Of a stretch of 64,000 nt of DNA, positions 51,581 to 59,773 are shown in pieces (position 1 is the first letter of the stretch; every line of letters starts with the position of its first letter). The DNA is taken from positions 192,656 through 256,655 of the forward strand of contig DPGH01000002.1 in NCBI GenBank assembly GCA_003523255.1, given 5' to 3'. The notes beneath the pieces are model-generated. The model was not told the DNA's origin, did not search any database, and saw only the letters and a program-made list of their open reading frames with translations. The stretch is from Clostridiales bacterium. Lineage in GTDB: Bacteria; Bacillota; Clostridia; Christensenellales; Borkfalkiaceae. The translations under genes were made by a program, and so were the position numbers.

Positions 51581-52275
51581 TCGAATTGCCCTTTTTTGAC
51601 GGCGGCTTTTAACTTTTCTATAGATTTCTTTTCTATCCGCGAAATGTACGAACGCGATATTTTTAAAAACCGCGCGACCTCTCTTTGCGCGTAACTGCGG
51701 TTGTCTTTAAGCCCGTATCTTAAACAAATAACCGTATACTCTCTGTCCGTAAGCACGCTTTTTATAAACTTTACGAATTTTTCTCTTTCTATACCCTTTT
51801 CTGCCTTTTCAAAAACGTCCTCTCCTTCGCTTACGAGTAAATCCATAAGCGTAAGTTCGTTTCCGTCTTTATCGGTACCGACGGGTCCTTCGAGCGATAC
51901 GTCGTTTTTATACTTTTTATTAGCCCGTAAAAGCATAAGTATTTCGTTTTCTATACACCGCGCGGCAAACGTTGCGAGTTGCGTGCCTTTGCCCGTTTCG
52001 TACGTGTTTACGGCTTTTATAAGCCCTATGCTGCCGACGGATATAAGATCGTCCGTTTCAGCCGCGCCCGAATATTTTTTTACTATATGCGCCACGAGCC
52101 GCATGTTGTGGTTGATAAGTTTTTCGCGCGCGGAGGCGTCGCCCGCTTTCATTCTCTCTATACACTCTTTTTCTTCTTCCTGCGAAAGCGGCTTCGGAAA
52201 AGACCCGCCGCTTGCTATCGCGCCCGTAAAAAACACGAGTTTACCTATTATAAAATACAAAAAATCCAAAAACAT
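51574..52275 (-). CDS. sigK: RNA polymerase sporulation sigma factor SigK
   Basis: The protein has 233 residues. The hydrophobic 20-residue pro-sequence (MFLDFLYFIIGKLVFFTGAI) fits the membrane-anchored pro-SigK, removed by SpoIVFB. Region 2 is REKLINHNMRLVAHIVKKYS and TDDLISVGSIGLIKAVNTYE. Region 4 carries LTDREYTVICLRYGLKD and the HTH SYAQREVARFLKISRSYISR. The frame is uninterrupted, with no skin element as in B. subtilis or C. difficile. SigK drives late mother-cell sporulation genes. A GGGGG ribosome site precedes the ATG. Divergent from the 52534 gene. Confidence 0.92.
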   Translation of the reverse strand: MFLDFLYFIIGKLVFFTGAIASGGSFPKPLSQEEEKECIERMKAGDASAREKLINHNMRLVAHIVKKYSGAAETDDLISVGSIGLIKAVNTYETGKGTQLATFAARCIENEILMLLRANKKYKNDVSLEGPVGTDKDGNELTLMDLLVSEGEDVFEKAEKGIEREKFVKFIKSVLTDREYTVICLRYGLKDNRSYAQREVARFLKISRSYISRIEKKSIEKLKAAVKKGQFDC

Positions 52276-52533
52276 TTTTTCGCACCCCCTTTCTTACGAT
52301 TAAATTTACGCGGAGGCGCGACCCGATATGCAATACTGCAAGTCCGTAAATTTTAAGTGGATAAGCCTATTTACAAAACGAAAAATCGTGTTATCATAAT
52401 CGCGGCGTTTGGAAAAAAACACGGAGGTAAAATTATAGGAGCGTATTATTATCTTAACTTTTATCCGTTTTACGAAAGGTTAGCCGAAATGCTTTGTAAG
52501 CGCGACTGATTTTACCCCGAAAGGCGGGTATTT
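52276..52533. other. Divergent control region between sigK and the 52534 gene
   Basis: This 258-base gap holds an imperfect inverted repeat of 11-12 bp (52302-52314 and 52343-52354) upstream of sigK, a TTTACA box near 52370 followed by TATCATAAT, and the candidate short reading frame 52432-52509. No clear SigE or SigK promoter was found by eye for sigK. Confidence 0.4.
52432..52509 (+). CDS. Candidate 25-residue peptide with non-ATG start
   Basis: A strong GGAGG (52423-52427) is followed by ATT (52432) and ATA codons in one open frame of 25 residues ending TGA 52507-52509. It is rich in aromatic residues (AYYYLNFYPFYERLAEML). An internal ATG gives only 6 residues. The ribosome site is better than that of the next gene, 24 bases on. 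If translated, it needs a rare ATT or ATA start. Unrecognised; low confidence. Confidence 0.3.
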   Translation: MIGAYYYLNFYPFYERLAEMLCKRD

Positions 52534-53082
52534 ATGGAAGTATTCGATTTAAACGAGTTTTTCGGGCGGTTCGGAATAAAAACCGTTATCGCTGCGGTTA
52601 TATCCGCTGCGATATGTGAAATCGCCGCGCGCATATACGGCAAAAAACTGCCGTTTGCGGTAAAAACAAGCCTTCCGATAGCGATGGCGACCGTAATTTC
52701 GGCGGTTATCTCTTTTACGGCGGGAGAAAACGTGTTTTCGCCGGGCGAAATAATCGCCGCGGGTTGTTTGTCGGGCACACTCTCATCGGTCGTATCCGCG
52801 CTTGTATTACACGTAAAAAGCGAGCGCGGGTCGGTATCTACCGAAGTACGGGCATACCTGACGGGAAAACTGAAAGGTTTTATTCCTGACGAAGATCTGG
52901 CGGAGGCTGCCGAACGGCTCGAAACGCTTTTATCGGCGGACGGCGCAAACGAACTCGTAATCGACGAGGCGACGAAAATAATCTTGTCTTGCACCGATAA
53001 GACTTTCCCCCTGACCGAGGACGAAGCGAAAATTCTTGCCGAAAGCGTTAAAACGGGCGTAGAAACTTTAAAAGAACGTTAA
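52534..53082 (+). CDS. Small membrane protein of unknown function
   Basis: The protein has 182 residues with an AAAGGCGGG ribosome site. After a short N-terminus (MEVFDLNEFFGRFG) come three hydrophobic helices (about 15-35, 45-65 and 70-95, e.g. MATVISAVISFTAGENVFS). A soluble helical C-terminal half (LKGFIPDEDLAEAAERLETL) follows. No known motif. It sits between sigK and gerA and is ended by its own terminator, so a sporulation link is plausible from position only. Confidence 0.7.
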   Translation: MEVFDLNEFFGRFGIKTVIAAVISAAICEIAARIYGKKLPFAVKTSLPIAMATVISAVISFTAGENVFSPGEIIAAGCLSGTLSSVVSALVLHVKSERGSVSTEVRAYLTGKLKGFIPDEDLAEAAERLETLLSADGANELVIDEATKIILSCTDKTFPLTEDEAKILAESVKTGVETLKER

Positions 53083-53093
53083 AACATCTTTTG

Positions 53094-53122
53094 CGGGGCG
53101 TTTCGCGCCCCGTTTTCTTTTT
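53094..53122 (+). terminator. Intrinsic terminator after the 52534 gene
   Basis: 7-bp stem CGGGGCG/CGCCCCG (53094-53100, 53106-53112) with loop TTTCG and a T-rich run to 53122. Confidence 0.85.
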
Positions 53123-53163
53123 ACTGCGAGAATATTTTTAACCGCGATAAAAATACTATCTGT

Positions 53164-54594
53164 ATGAAACTTTTTTCATCGCTTGAAAAAAATCTTGAAA
53201 AAATTGAAAAAATTATGCGCTCGGACGATCTGAGCGTTTTGCGGCTCGAAATAGGCTCGACCGCCGCCGCGCTTATTTTTGCCAAAGACATAGTGGATAA
53301 AGAGGCTATCGGAGAACTTATCCTGCGCCCCGCCGCGGGTTTTAGCGGAGAGTTTACCGAAAAAGATTCCGTAAAAGTTTTTTTAAGCCCCGAAAAAAAG
53401 ACTGTGGAAACGTTTGAAGATTTAACTTCGTCGGTCGTTACCGGCGAGGCGGTACTCGTTGCGGACGGAATAAAAAAAGGTTTTGCGTTCGGTCTGCGTA
53501 AGTTTGAACAGCGCGCCATAGCGGAGCCGCCGACTTCTACCGTGCTTAAAGGTCCGAGAGAGGGTTTTGTGGAAAGTTTACCCGTAAACGTTAGCATGAT
53601 GCGAAGGAAACTGAAATCGGAAAAACTCGTGTTTGAAAATCTTACCGCCGGCAAACTTTCAAACACGCCGATATGCCTTTGCTATATAGACGGCGTTGCG
53701 GACGAAAAACTCGTGGAGGCTTTGAAAAACAGAATAAACCAGATAAGCATTGACGCCGTTTTAGACTCCTCTTACGTTTCAAAATTTCTCGGCGAACACA
53801 AGACTTCGGTTTTTAAGCAAATCGGCAACACCGAAAAACCGGACGTGCTCGCGGCAAAAATTCTCGAAGGAAGAGTCGCGGTGTTCGTTGACGGCTCGCC
53901 TATCGCGCTAACCGCTCCGTATCTTTTAATCGAAGATTTTCAAAGCCCCAGCGACTATTACGGGTCGCCTTACAGCGCGACTCTCGCGCGGCTTTTAAGG
54001 CTTTTGTCGGTTACGCTGTCGCTTATGCTGCCGGCGTTTTTCGTGGCGGCGGAATTGTTTCACCTGCAATTTATACCATTAAGTTTTTTGCTGACCATCG
54101 TAAACAGCATTAAAGGCATACCGCTCTCCCCGAGTTACGAAATGTTTTTTACGCTTTTGATATTCGAAATACTTAACGAGGCGAGCGTGAGAATGCCGAA
54201 GTACGTGGGAATGGTCGTTTCGATCGTAGGAGGACTCGTTCTCGGAGAAACCGCGGTAAACGCGGGAATAATATCCGCGCCGACTTTAATGATAGTCGCG
54301 TTGTCGGGAATATGCCTTTACACCGTACCCGAACTCGAACAAACCTTTTCGGTTATAAGGCTCGTATTTTTAATCGCGGCGGGCTCTTTCGGGGCGTACG
54401 GGCTTATCGCCGCGGTCTGCATATTGATGATATACCTTATATCGTTTGAAAACTACGGAACACCGCTTTGCGCGCCGTACGCACCGCTTATAAGAGCGGA
54501 CGTTAAAGACGGGTTTATAAAAGGATTTTTATCAGACCAGACCAAAAGACCCGCCTCTCTTAAACCCACCAACGTAAGGAGACAAGGAAAATAA
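53164..54594 (+). CDS. gerAA: Spore germination receptor subunit A (GerAA family)
   Basis: The protein has 476 residues. The soluble N-terminal part (about 1-270) includes FVESLPVNVSMMRRKLKSEK, LCYIDGVADEKLVEALKNRI and FKQIGNTEKPDVLAAKILEG, diagnostic of GerA A subunits. It ends at VDGSPIALTAPYLLIEDFQS. The membrane half has about five helices (FVAAELFHLQFIPLSFLLTI, VGMVVSIVGGLVLGETAVNA). It forms, with B and C subunits, the inner-membrane nutrient receptor of the spore. There is no clear ribosome site; the predicted SigG-like boxes (GAATA near 53130 and AATACTA near 53151) would start transcription at or next to the ATG. First gene of gerA operon. Confidence 0.92.
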   Translation: MKLFSSLEKNLEKIEKIMRSDDLSVLRLEIGSTAAALIFAKDIVDKEAIGELILRPAAGFSGEFTEKDSVKVFLSPEKKTVETFEDLTSSVVTGEAVLVADGIKKGFAFGLRKFEQRAIAEPPTSTVLKGPREGFVESLPVNVSMMRRKLKSEKLVFENLTAGKLSNTPICLCYIDGVADEKLVEALKNRINQISIDAVLDSSYVSKFLGEHKTSVFKQIGNTEKPDVLAAKILEGRVAVFVDGSPIALTAPYLLIEDFQSPSDYYGSPYSATLARLLRLLSVTLSLMLPAFFVAAELFHLQFIPLSFLLTIVNSIKGIPLSPSYEMFFTLLIFEILNEASVRMPKYVGMVVSIVGGLVLGETAVNAGIISAPTLMIVALSGICLYTVPELEQTFSVIRLVFLIAAGSFGAYGLIAAVCILMIYLISFENYGTPLCAPYAPLIRADVKDGFIKGFLSDQTKRPASLKPTNVRRQGK

Positions 54595-55673
54595 TGACAA
54601 AAGAGATTAAAGCGCGACAGATTTGCTTTTTCTTTATCGCGCTGCTACCCGTAACCAAACTTTTTATGATGCCGAGCATTCTCGCAAGAACTGCGGGCGA
54701 AGACCTTTGGCTCAGCGCGCTTATAAACTTTTTGCTCGACCTGATAACGGTAGCGGTAATGCTTGCCTGCGCAAAAAAATACGATACGGATATTTACGGG
54801 CTTATCGAGGGAGCGTTCGGCAAAGGCGTAGCGAAAATAATTTATTTCGTTTACTTTGCGTTTTTTATGCTTAAAGCGATAGTGCCTATTATCGAACAAA
54901 GAGATTTTGTAGAACTGACCTTATACCTCGTTATGCCGAGTCCTTTTTACTTTATACCGTTTTTTATCGTAATGTTTTACCTTTGCACCAAAAAACCGCG
55001 GGTATTCGGCAGAGCCGCCGACGTGCTTTGGGCGGGTACGCTTACGGGATTGTTGCTTCTCGTTGTGCTTTCGATAAAAAACGCGGATTTTGCCGCGCTT
55101 TTACCCGGCTTTGCGAATAAAAACAAAATCTTTTACGGTTCATACGTTTCTTCCGTATGGTTTAAAGACGGAGTATATATGTTGTTTTTTATAGGGAGAT
55201 TTAATCGCGAAAAGCACTCTTCTCTTAAAATAATTTTGTCGTTCGTTTTAAGCGCGGCGCTTACCCTTTTTACCATTATGATTTTTTATTGCGTGTTTAC
55301 CTCGATTGCCTTTCGTCAGCAATTCGCGCTTACTGAAATAGCAAAGTATACGACCGTAATAAACAACACGGGGCGACTCGACTATATAGCGATACTTTTA
55401 ATGCTTTTTTCAAACCTGTTTGCGCTTGCGTTGCCTGTGTTTTTTGCCGCAAAAATACTCGACAAGATATTTTCGATAACGAAGCCCTGGATAAGTCCGC
55501 TTATATGCTCGCTTTTAATCGCGGTACCCGTGTTTTTACTAAACGAATTTTCTTATTCGATAGAGTTTTTCACGCTCAATTATTTAAGCGCGTTTTTTAT
55601 ACTCGCGGGGAATATTTTACCGCTTTTTACTGTGTTTATAAAGGAGAGAAAAAGTGAAAAACTTAAAACTTAA
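54594..55673 (+). CDS. gerAB: Spore germination receptor subunit B (GerAB, APC-type)
   Basis: The protein has 359 residues and ten predicted transmembrane helices, the amino-acid-permease-like B subunit. It starts KEIKARQICFFFIALLPVTK, with the helix-1 region MPSILARTAGEDLWLSALIN and the typical IIEQRDFVELTLY turn near residue 105. The ATG overlaps the GerAA stop (TAATGA) after AAGGAAA. It likely binds the germinant (amino acid or sugar). Confidence 0.93.
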   Translation: MTKEIKARQICFFFIALLPVTKLFMMPSILARTAGEDLWLSALINFLLDLITVAVMLACAKKYDTDIYGLIEGAFGKGVAKIIYFVYFAFFMLKAIVPIIEQRDFVELTLYLVMPSPFYFIPFFIVMFYLCTKKPRVFGRAADVLWAGTLTGLLLLVVLSIKNADFAALLPGFANKNKIFYGSYVSSVWFKDGVYMLFFIGRFNREKHSSLKIILSFVLSAALTLFTIMIFYCVFTSIAFRQQFALTEIAKYTTVINNTGRLDYIAILLMLFSNLFALALPVFFAAKILDKIFSITKPWISPLICSLLIAVPVFLLNEFSYSIEFFTLNYLSAFFILAGNILPLFTVFIKERKSEKLKT

Positions 55674-56898
55674 AATATTACTTTTTTCTATTCTCGCGCT
55701 CGCGCTGATGTTCTTTTCAAACGACTTCGGCATAGTGGACATCGAAAAAACAGCCATTATAACCGCAATCGGCATAGACCTTAAAGACGGTAAATACGAG
55801 ATAAGCGCGCAAATCGCCGTACCCGAAGCGACCGATAACAACTCCGAAAATCAAAAAACCCAGATTTCCGCCACGGGCGACACCGTAGGCGCGGCGATAA
55901 AACATATAGGCGATTCATCCGGCTGGTACCCGCAACTTCACTTTTGTAACCTTATAATTCTCGGCAACGGCACCGAAAGCGAAAACGTTATTAAAATGAT
56001 AGACTACTTTGCGAAAACTCTTCGCCTGCAAGACTCCGCCATTCTCGTACTTGCCGAAGGTTCCGCCAAAGAACTGCTCGAGATAACCACTCCGCTCGAC
56101 AGCATTTCGTCTTTCGCTTTGCAAAAAATATTACTTAAGACCGAGGGGTTTGACCGCGACGTGGCGACTAACGACATAAAGTCTTTTTGCTCCGGTTACT
56201 ATTCATATTCCGGCTCCTCCTTTATCCCGCTCGTAAAAGCCAAAAAAATACAAACGAGCGAGGCGGGCGGTGCCTCTTCGGGGGATTCTACGGGCGGCAA
56301 TCAAGAAACGGGCGGCTCGTCAGGCGGCTCGCAAAGCGGGGCGGAAAGTTCCGGTCAGGAGAAAAACAGTTACGTTTTCGACGCGACGACTACCGCTTTT
56401 TATAAGGACGGGTTTATGGTAGGTACGCTCACCGAAGAGCAAACCATCGCCTTTAACGCTATTCGCGGCGAGCAAATGCGTTATACCACCGTTACCGCGC
56501 TTAACGTGCAGAACGGACTTACCGAAAAACCGCACAATTATCTTTTTACCGTTTTAAGATGCGTCGCGGATACGAAACTTTTCGCCGACGAAAACGAACT
56601 TACCCTTAAAATAAACGTAAACGTATACGGTAAAATCACCGACCAAAACGCCGATTATTCGGACTCTACGGTATCTAAAAACATAGTTTTACCCGAAGCG
56701 GTAATACGCGCGCTCGAAAGCAAAATGTCAAGCGACGTGGAAAACGTTGTCAAAACCACCGTAAACACCGGTTGCGACGCGCTTAAAATCGGCGAAAAAC
56801 TTTACAGATTTAACCACAACCATTATCACCGGTATAAGGACGATTACCTAACCAAAATGAAAACCGAAATAAACGTAACGGTTACCGGTCAAAAATAA
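55654..56898 (+). CDS. gerAC: Spore germination receptor subunit C (GerAC family) without lipobox cysteine
   Basis: The protein has 414 residues from a GTG at 55654, which has AAAGGAG and overlaps gerAB by 20 bases. After a hydrophobic leader (KLKILLFSILALALMFF) the family motif reads SNDFGIVDIEKTAIITAIGI. The usual lipid-modified Cys (typically GCWD) is replaced; Ser22 stands where it is expected. The rest matches GerAC: GWYPQLHFCNLIILGN, SAILVLAEGSAKELLE, and the C-terminal NVNVYGKITDQNADY region. A 30-residue Ser/Gly-rich linker (about 205-235) is an insertion. Family identity is sure; lipid anchoring is doubtful, perhaps held by the uncleaved helix. Confidence 0.92.
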   Translation: MKNLKLKILLFSILALALMFFSNDFGIVDIEKTAIITAIGIDLKDGKYEISAQIAVPEATDNNSENQKTQISATGDTVGAAIKHIGDSSGWYPQLHFCNLIILGNGTESENVIKMIDYFAKTLRLQDSAILVLAEGSAKELLEITTPLDSISSFALQKILLKTEGFDRDVATNDIKSFCSGYYSYSGSSFIPLVKAKKIQTSEAGGASSGDSTGGNQETGGSSGGSQSGAESSGQEKNSYVFDATTTAFYKDGFMVGTLTEEQTIAFNAIRGEQMRYTTVTALNVQNGLTEKPHNYLFTVLRCVADTKLFADENELTLKINVNVYGKITDQNADYSDSTVSKNIVLPEAVIRALESKMSSDVENVVKTTVNTGCDALKIGEKLYRFNHNHYHRYKDDYLTKMKTEINVTVTGQK

Positions 56899-56940
56899 AA
56901 CGCAAAATTTAATTTCAGCATGCAAGTTTTAAAACCAAAA

Positions 56941-56972
56941 GCGGCGCGTCAAAAATCGCGCCGCATGTTTTT
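56941..56972 (+). terminator. Terminator of the gerA operon
   Basis: 8-bp stem GCGGCGCG/CGCGCCGC (56941-56948, 56957-56964) followed by TGTTTTT. Confidence 0.8.
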
Positions 56973-56983
56973 AAAATAAAAAA

Positions 56984-57020
56984 GCCCCTTGACCGCTTCG
57001 GTCAGGAGTGCCGTTTTTTT
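56984..57020. terminator. Bidirectional terminator between gerA and the 31-aa gene
   Basis: TGACCG/CGGTCA stem with partly paired flanks, TTTTTTT on the plus side and AAAAAA upstream (T-run on minus). Serves the convergent gerA operon and the 31-residue gene. Confidence 0.75.
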
Positions 57021-57032
57021 GCTTTGAAGAAA

Positions 57033-57128
57033 TTAAACGTTTCTGTTAATTCCGTTCATCTGATAAAGCGCGAGAGCCATCAGGTCGGCGTGTTTAAGCA
57101 TTTCTTCATAACCTTTAAGTAACTTCAT
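57033..57128 (-). CDS. Stand-alone 31-residue small protein, unknown function
   Basis: The ATG at 57128 lies 8 bases after a full GGAGG. The frame encodes 31 residues, beginning MKLLKGYEEMLKHADLMALA and ending Asn-Arg-Asn-Val, then TAA 57033-57035. Transcription is backed by a perfect-consensus promoter (57161-57189) and a terminator (56984-57020) just past the stop. The whole unit is under 200 bases. The peptide is an amphipathic helix with alternating charged and Leu/Met residues; no signal peptide, no Cys. I do not recognise a family. Too short for usual gene callers, yet the expression signals are among the best in the window. Confidence 0.7.
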   Translation of the reverse strand: MKLLKGYEEMLKHADLMALALYQMNGINRNV

Positions 57129-57160
57129 ATGTCCTACCTCCTTTTTCAATTTTCGCCGAT

Positions 57161-57189
57161 ATTATACTTCCGTAAATTTTAATTGTCAA
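57161..57189 (-). promoter_or_regulatory. Perfect-consensus promoter of the 31-aa gene
   Basis: Minus-strand TTGACA (57184-57189), 17-base spacer, TATAAT (57161-57166). Confidence 0.85.
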
Positions 57190-57233
57190 ACGTTTTTTAC
57201 GCCTTTTTTAAACATTTTACGCATATTTTACAT

Positions 57234-57263
57234 AAAAAAATCCGTTTGAGAATTTCAAACGGA
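57234..57263 (-). terminator. Terminator of the uraA-upp operon
   Basis: Minus-strand stem TCCGTTTGA/TCAAACGGA (57241-57249, 57255-57263) and seven T (57234-57240). Confidence 0.85.
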
Positions 57264-57289
57264 CTTTTTACTTTTATTCACTTTTTTTG

Positions 57290-57928
57290 TTATTTTGTAC
57301 CGAAAATTCTGTCGCCCGCATCGCCGAGTCCGGGGAGAATATATCCGTTTTCGTTAAGGCATCTGTCAAGGGTAGAAACGTAGATTTCTACGTCGGGATG
57401 AGCCTCGGCGACTTTCTCCACGCCGACGGGCGCGGCTATTATGGACATAAGTTTGATGTGTTTGCAACCGCGTTTTTTAAGCATTTTTATCGCGTCGCAC
57501 GCGCTGCCGCCGGTCGCAAGCATGGGGTCCACTACCATAACGACCTTTTCTTCTATGCCCGAGGGAAGTTTGCAGTAATATTCCTGCGGTTCGAGCGTTT
57601 CTTCGTCGCGATATAAACCTATATGCCCGACTTTTGCCGCCGGGAAAAGCGTAAGCACGCCGTCTACCATTCCGAGACCCGCGCGGAGTATGGGTACGAT
57701 TGCTATCGAATTTTCTTTAACGACGAGTTGTTTGGTAGTTTCGAGCGGGGTCTCCACTTCTATTTCCTGCGTGGGAACGTCCTTAAAACTTTCGTACGCC
57801 ATAAGGGTCGCTATTTCTTTAACCACGTCCCTGAAAGTTTTAGTGTCGGTATCTTTGTTTCTGATAATGGCAAGTTTATGTCTTATGAGCGGGTGGTCGA
57901 GTATGTGCACGTTTTTAAATTCTTTCAT
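57290..57928 (-). CDS. upp: Uracil phosphoribosyltransferase
   Basis: The protein has 212 residues with an AAAAGGAG ribosome site. Upp signatures: VHILDHPLIRHKLAIIRNKD, SIAIVPILRAGLGMVDGVLT, HIGLYRDEETLEPQEYYCKL, PRPP loop VMVVDPMLATGGSACDAI and the uracil-binding tail YILPGLGDAGDRIFGTK. It converts uracil plus PRPP to UMP in the cytosol. It follows uraA with an 83-base gap containing a hairpin but no clear terminator, so both form one salvage unit controlled by the uraA leader. Confidence 0.97.
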   Translation of the reverse strand: MKEFKNVHILDHPLIRHKLAIIRNKDTDTKTFRDVVKEIATLMAYESFKDVPTQEIEVETPLETTKQLVVKENSIAIVPILRAGLGMVDGVLTLFPAAKVGHIGLYRDEETLEPQEYYCKLPSGIEEKVVMVVDPMLATGGSACDAIKMLKKRGCKHIKLMSIIAAPVGVEKVAEAHPDVEIYVSTLDRCLNENGYILPGLGDAGDRIFGTK

Positions 57929-57961
57929 TGTTTTTCTCCTTTTCGTTTATTCTTTTAAGCG

Positions 57962-57994
57962 CGTTAAAGAGCGAAAAATTTTCGCTCTTTAACG
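57962..57994 (-). promoter_or_regulatory. Long perfect hairpin between uraA and upp
   Basis: A perfect inverted repeat of up to 16 bp (CGTTAAAGAGCGAAAA and its complement). The bases after it on the minus strand (CGCTTAAAAG) are not a T-run, so read-through into upp is expected. Possibly an RNA-processing or 3'-end-protecting element that adjusts the uraA:upp ratio. Confidence 0.55.
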
Positions 57995-58011
57995 TTACGT
58001 TTTGCTTTTAA

Positions 58012-59712
58012 TTATTCCGCTTTATCGTTCGCGGCAGCCTTGCCGTCTTTGCAAGCGGAGCAGGTGTCCGCGGTTTTATCCGCGTCGCACGCCGCGCATT
58101 CGCAAGTGCTGCATACGTCTTCACTCTTTTCTTCGCAGTTAGCGAAAGCGCCGCCGTCGGAGATAAGCCCTCCTTGTTCCGTACCGCCTTCAGCAGCCGA
58201 TTTTTTCTCGATTTTGGAAAGGATAATGTTTGTTACTATGCCGAGTATAAGCGCGGTTGCGATAGAAGTTATCTGAATTGTACTGCTTACCGTACCTGCG
58301 GTGTGAGCAAGTATCGCGCTTCCTTCTTTCGTAACAAGTTCGACTTCGGTAACGACACCGTTAATCACCGTGTAAGCGGTAGACGCCTGATCCGCAGCGA
58401 ATAATTGATAAGGTATCTGTATGGATAAGCCGCCTATACCCGCAATCAATATAGCGGATACAACGAAGAGGTTTTTGTTATCGCCGAGGTCGAGGTCTTT
58501 GAACATTTTAAGACCGGACACCGCTATAAATCCGTAGAGCGTTAAGCATACGCCGCCCATTACGCAGGAAGGTATGGTTTCGAGCAATACCATAAGCGGA
58601 CGGAAGAAGGATATGCCTATGCAAAGTATTGCGGTAGTAAGTATCGTTCTCACCGAAGCGTTGCCGGTTATCGCTACGCAGGCAACCGATTCGCCGTAAG
58701 TCGTGTTGGGGCATATACCGAATATCGTACCTGCCATAGAGCCTACGCCGTCGCCCAAAAGCGTTCTGTGAAGACCGGGTTCTTTAAGAAGATCTCTTCC
58801 GATTATCGAAGAAAGGTTTTTATGGTCGGCGATGTGCTCCGCGAAAACCACGAGCGCAACGGGTATGAACGCAAGCGCAACCTGTGCGGCACCGGTCCAG
58901 TTTAACACCGTAGCATTGTTTAAGGACGTTTCACCGGTAATAATCTCTTTAATACCTTCGATAAACGCGAAGTCAGGATAATCTAAAATCGAAGTAAACC
59001 CTACGAACTTGCCGTCCTGTACGAAGTTGTTAACTATGGGCGACCAGTCGAGAATCATAAGGTAATCGACGTTTGCGAGTTTACCTATTACGGTAAGAAC
59101 GAGCGCAGCCGCATAACCCGCCACGATACCTATTATAAACGGAATGAGTTTGGGCATTTTGCGTTTCTTTTGACTGGAACAGATAACTACCGTAAAGAAC
59201 GTTACGAGCGCGCAGCCGAGTGCGGCAAGATTGTACCCGCCGTTCAGGTTGGAAGCGGAAGCCTTAACCATATCGCCCGCCGCGTTGGCTGCAAGCGAAA
59301 GACCTATAATCGCAACGGTCGGTCCGATAACTACCGGAGGCATAAGTTTGCTAACCCATTCGGTACCGGCGGTTTTAACTATCAACGCGATAATGACGTA
59401 TACGAGACCTGCAAGTACGGAACCGAATATTATACCGAGATAACCGTACGCCATCGCTACGCCGAGCGAATTTATAAACGCAAATGACGAACCTAAAAAT
59501 ACCGGACTTTTCCCTTTGGTAAACGCTATGTAAACCAGCGTACCTACGCCCGCGCCGAGAATAGCAGACGGGATTTGCGTGGGTAAACCTATAATCGTAG
59601 GCACCGCAATCGTCGCCGCCATTATGGCAAGCACCTGCTGAATGGCAAACACTATAAGTTGACCGAATTTTGGCTTATCTTCTACGTTAAAGATTAAACC
59701 GTTGTTGTTCAT
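58012..59712 (-). CDS. uraA: Uracil/xanthine permease with Cys-rich C-terminal tail
   Basis: The protein has 566 residues from the ATG at 59712 (GGAGG site); an upstream in-frame TTG is not credible. NCS2/UraA family features: KFGQLIVFAIQQVLAIMAAT, GSSFAFINSLGVAMAYGYLG, VIGPTVAIIGLSLAANAAG and the catalytic-region AEHIADHKNLSSIIGRDLLK, plus GDGVGSMAGTIFGICPNTTY. Fourteen membrane helices. It imports uracil (possibly xanthine) with protons. The last 45 residues are unusual: after an acidic linker come CSTCECAACDADK and CSACKDG, with cysteine pairs suggesting a metal site or anchoring. It is about 120 residues longer than typical UraA (430), partly from an internal loop near 440-470. It is the first gene of the salvage operon. 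Confidence 0.92.
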   Translation of the reverse strand: MNNNGLIFNVEDKPKFGQLIVFAIQQVLAIMAATIAVPTIIGLPTQIPSAILGAGVGTLVYIAFTKGKSPVFLGSSFAFINSLGVAMAYGYLGIIFGSVLAGLVYVIIALIVKTAGTEWVSKLMPPVVIGPTVAIIGLSLAANAAGDMVKASASNLNGGYNLAALGCALVTFFTVVICSSQKKRKMPKLIPFIIGIVAGYAAALVLTVIGKLANVDYLMILDWSPIVNNFVQDGKFVGFTSILDYPDFAFIEGIKEIITGETSLNNATVLNWTGAAQVALAFIPVALVVFAEHIADHKNLSSIIGRDLLKEPGLHRTLLGDGVGSMAGTIFGICPNTTYGESVACVAITGNASVRTILTTAILCIGISFFRPLMVLLETIPSCVMGGVCLTLYGFIAVSGLKMFKDLDLGDNKNLFVVSAILIAGIGGLSIQIPYQLFAADQASTAYTVINGVVTEVELVTKEGSAILAHTAGTVSSTIQITSIATALILGIVTNIILSKIEKKSAAEGGTEQGGLISDGGAFANCEEKSEDVCSTCECAACDADKTADTCSACKDGKAAANDKAE

Positions 59713-59773
59713 ACGTGATCCTCCCAAAAAAATTTTTTATTTTATTTCAAGCGGGTATTGCCGCTCGTTGCCC

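Noticed and set aside
51574..52275. Skin-element type split of sigK
   Set aside because: The frame is continuous from pro-sequence to region 4; no recombinase or insertion is present.
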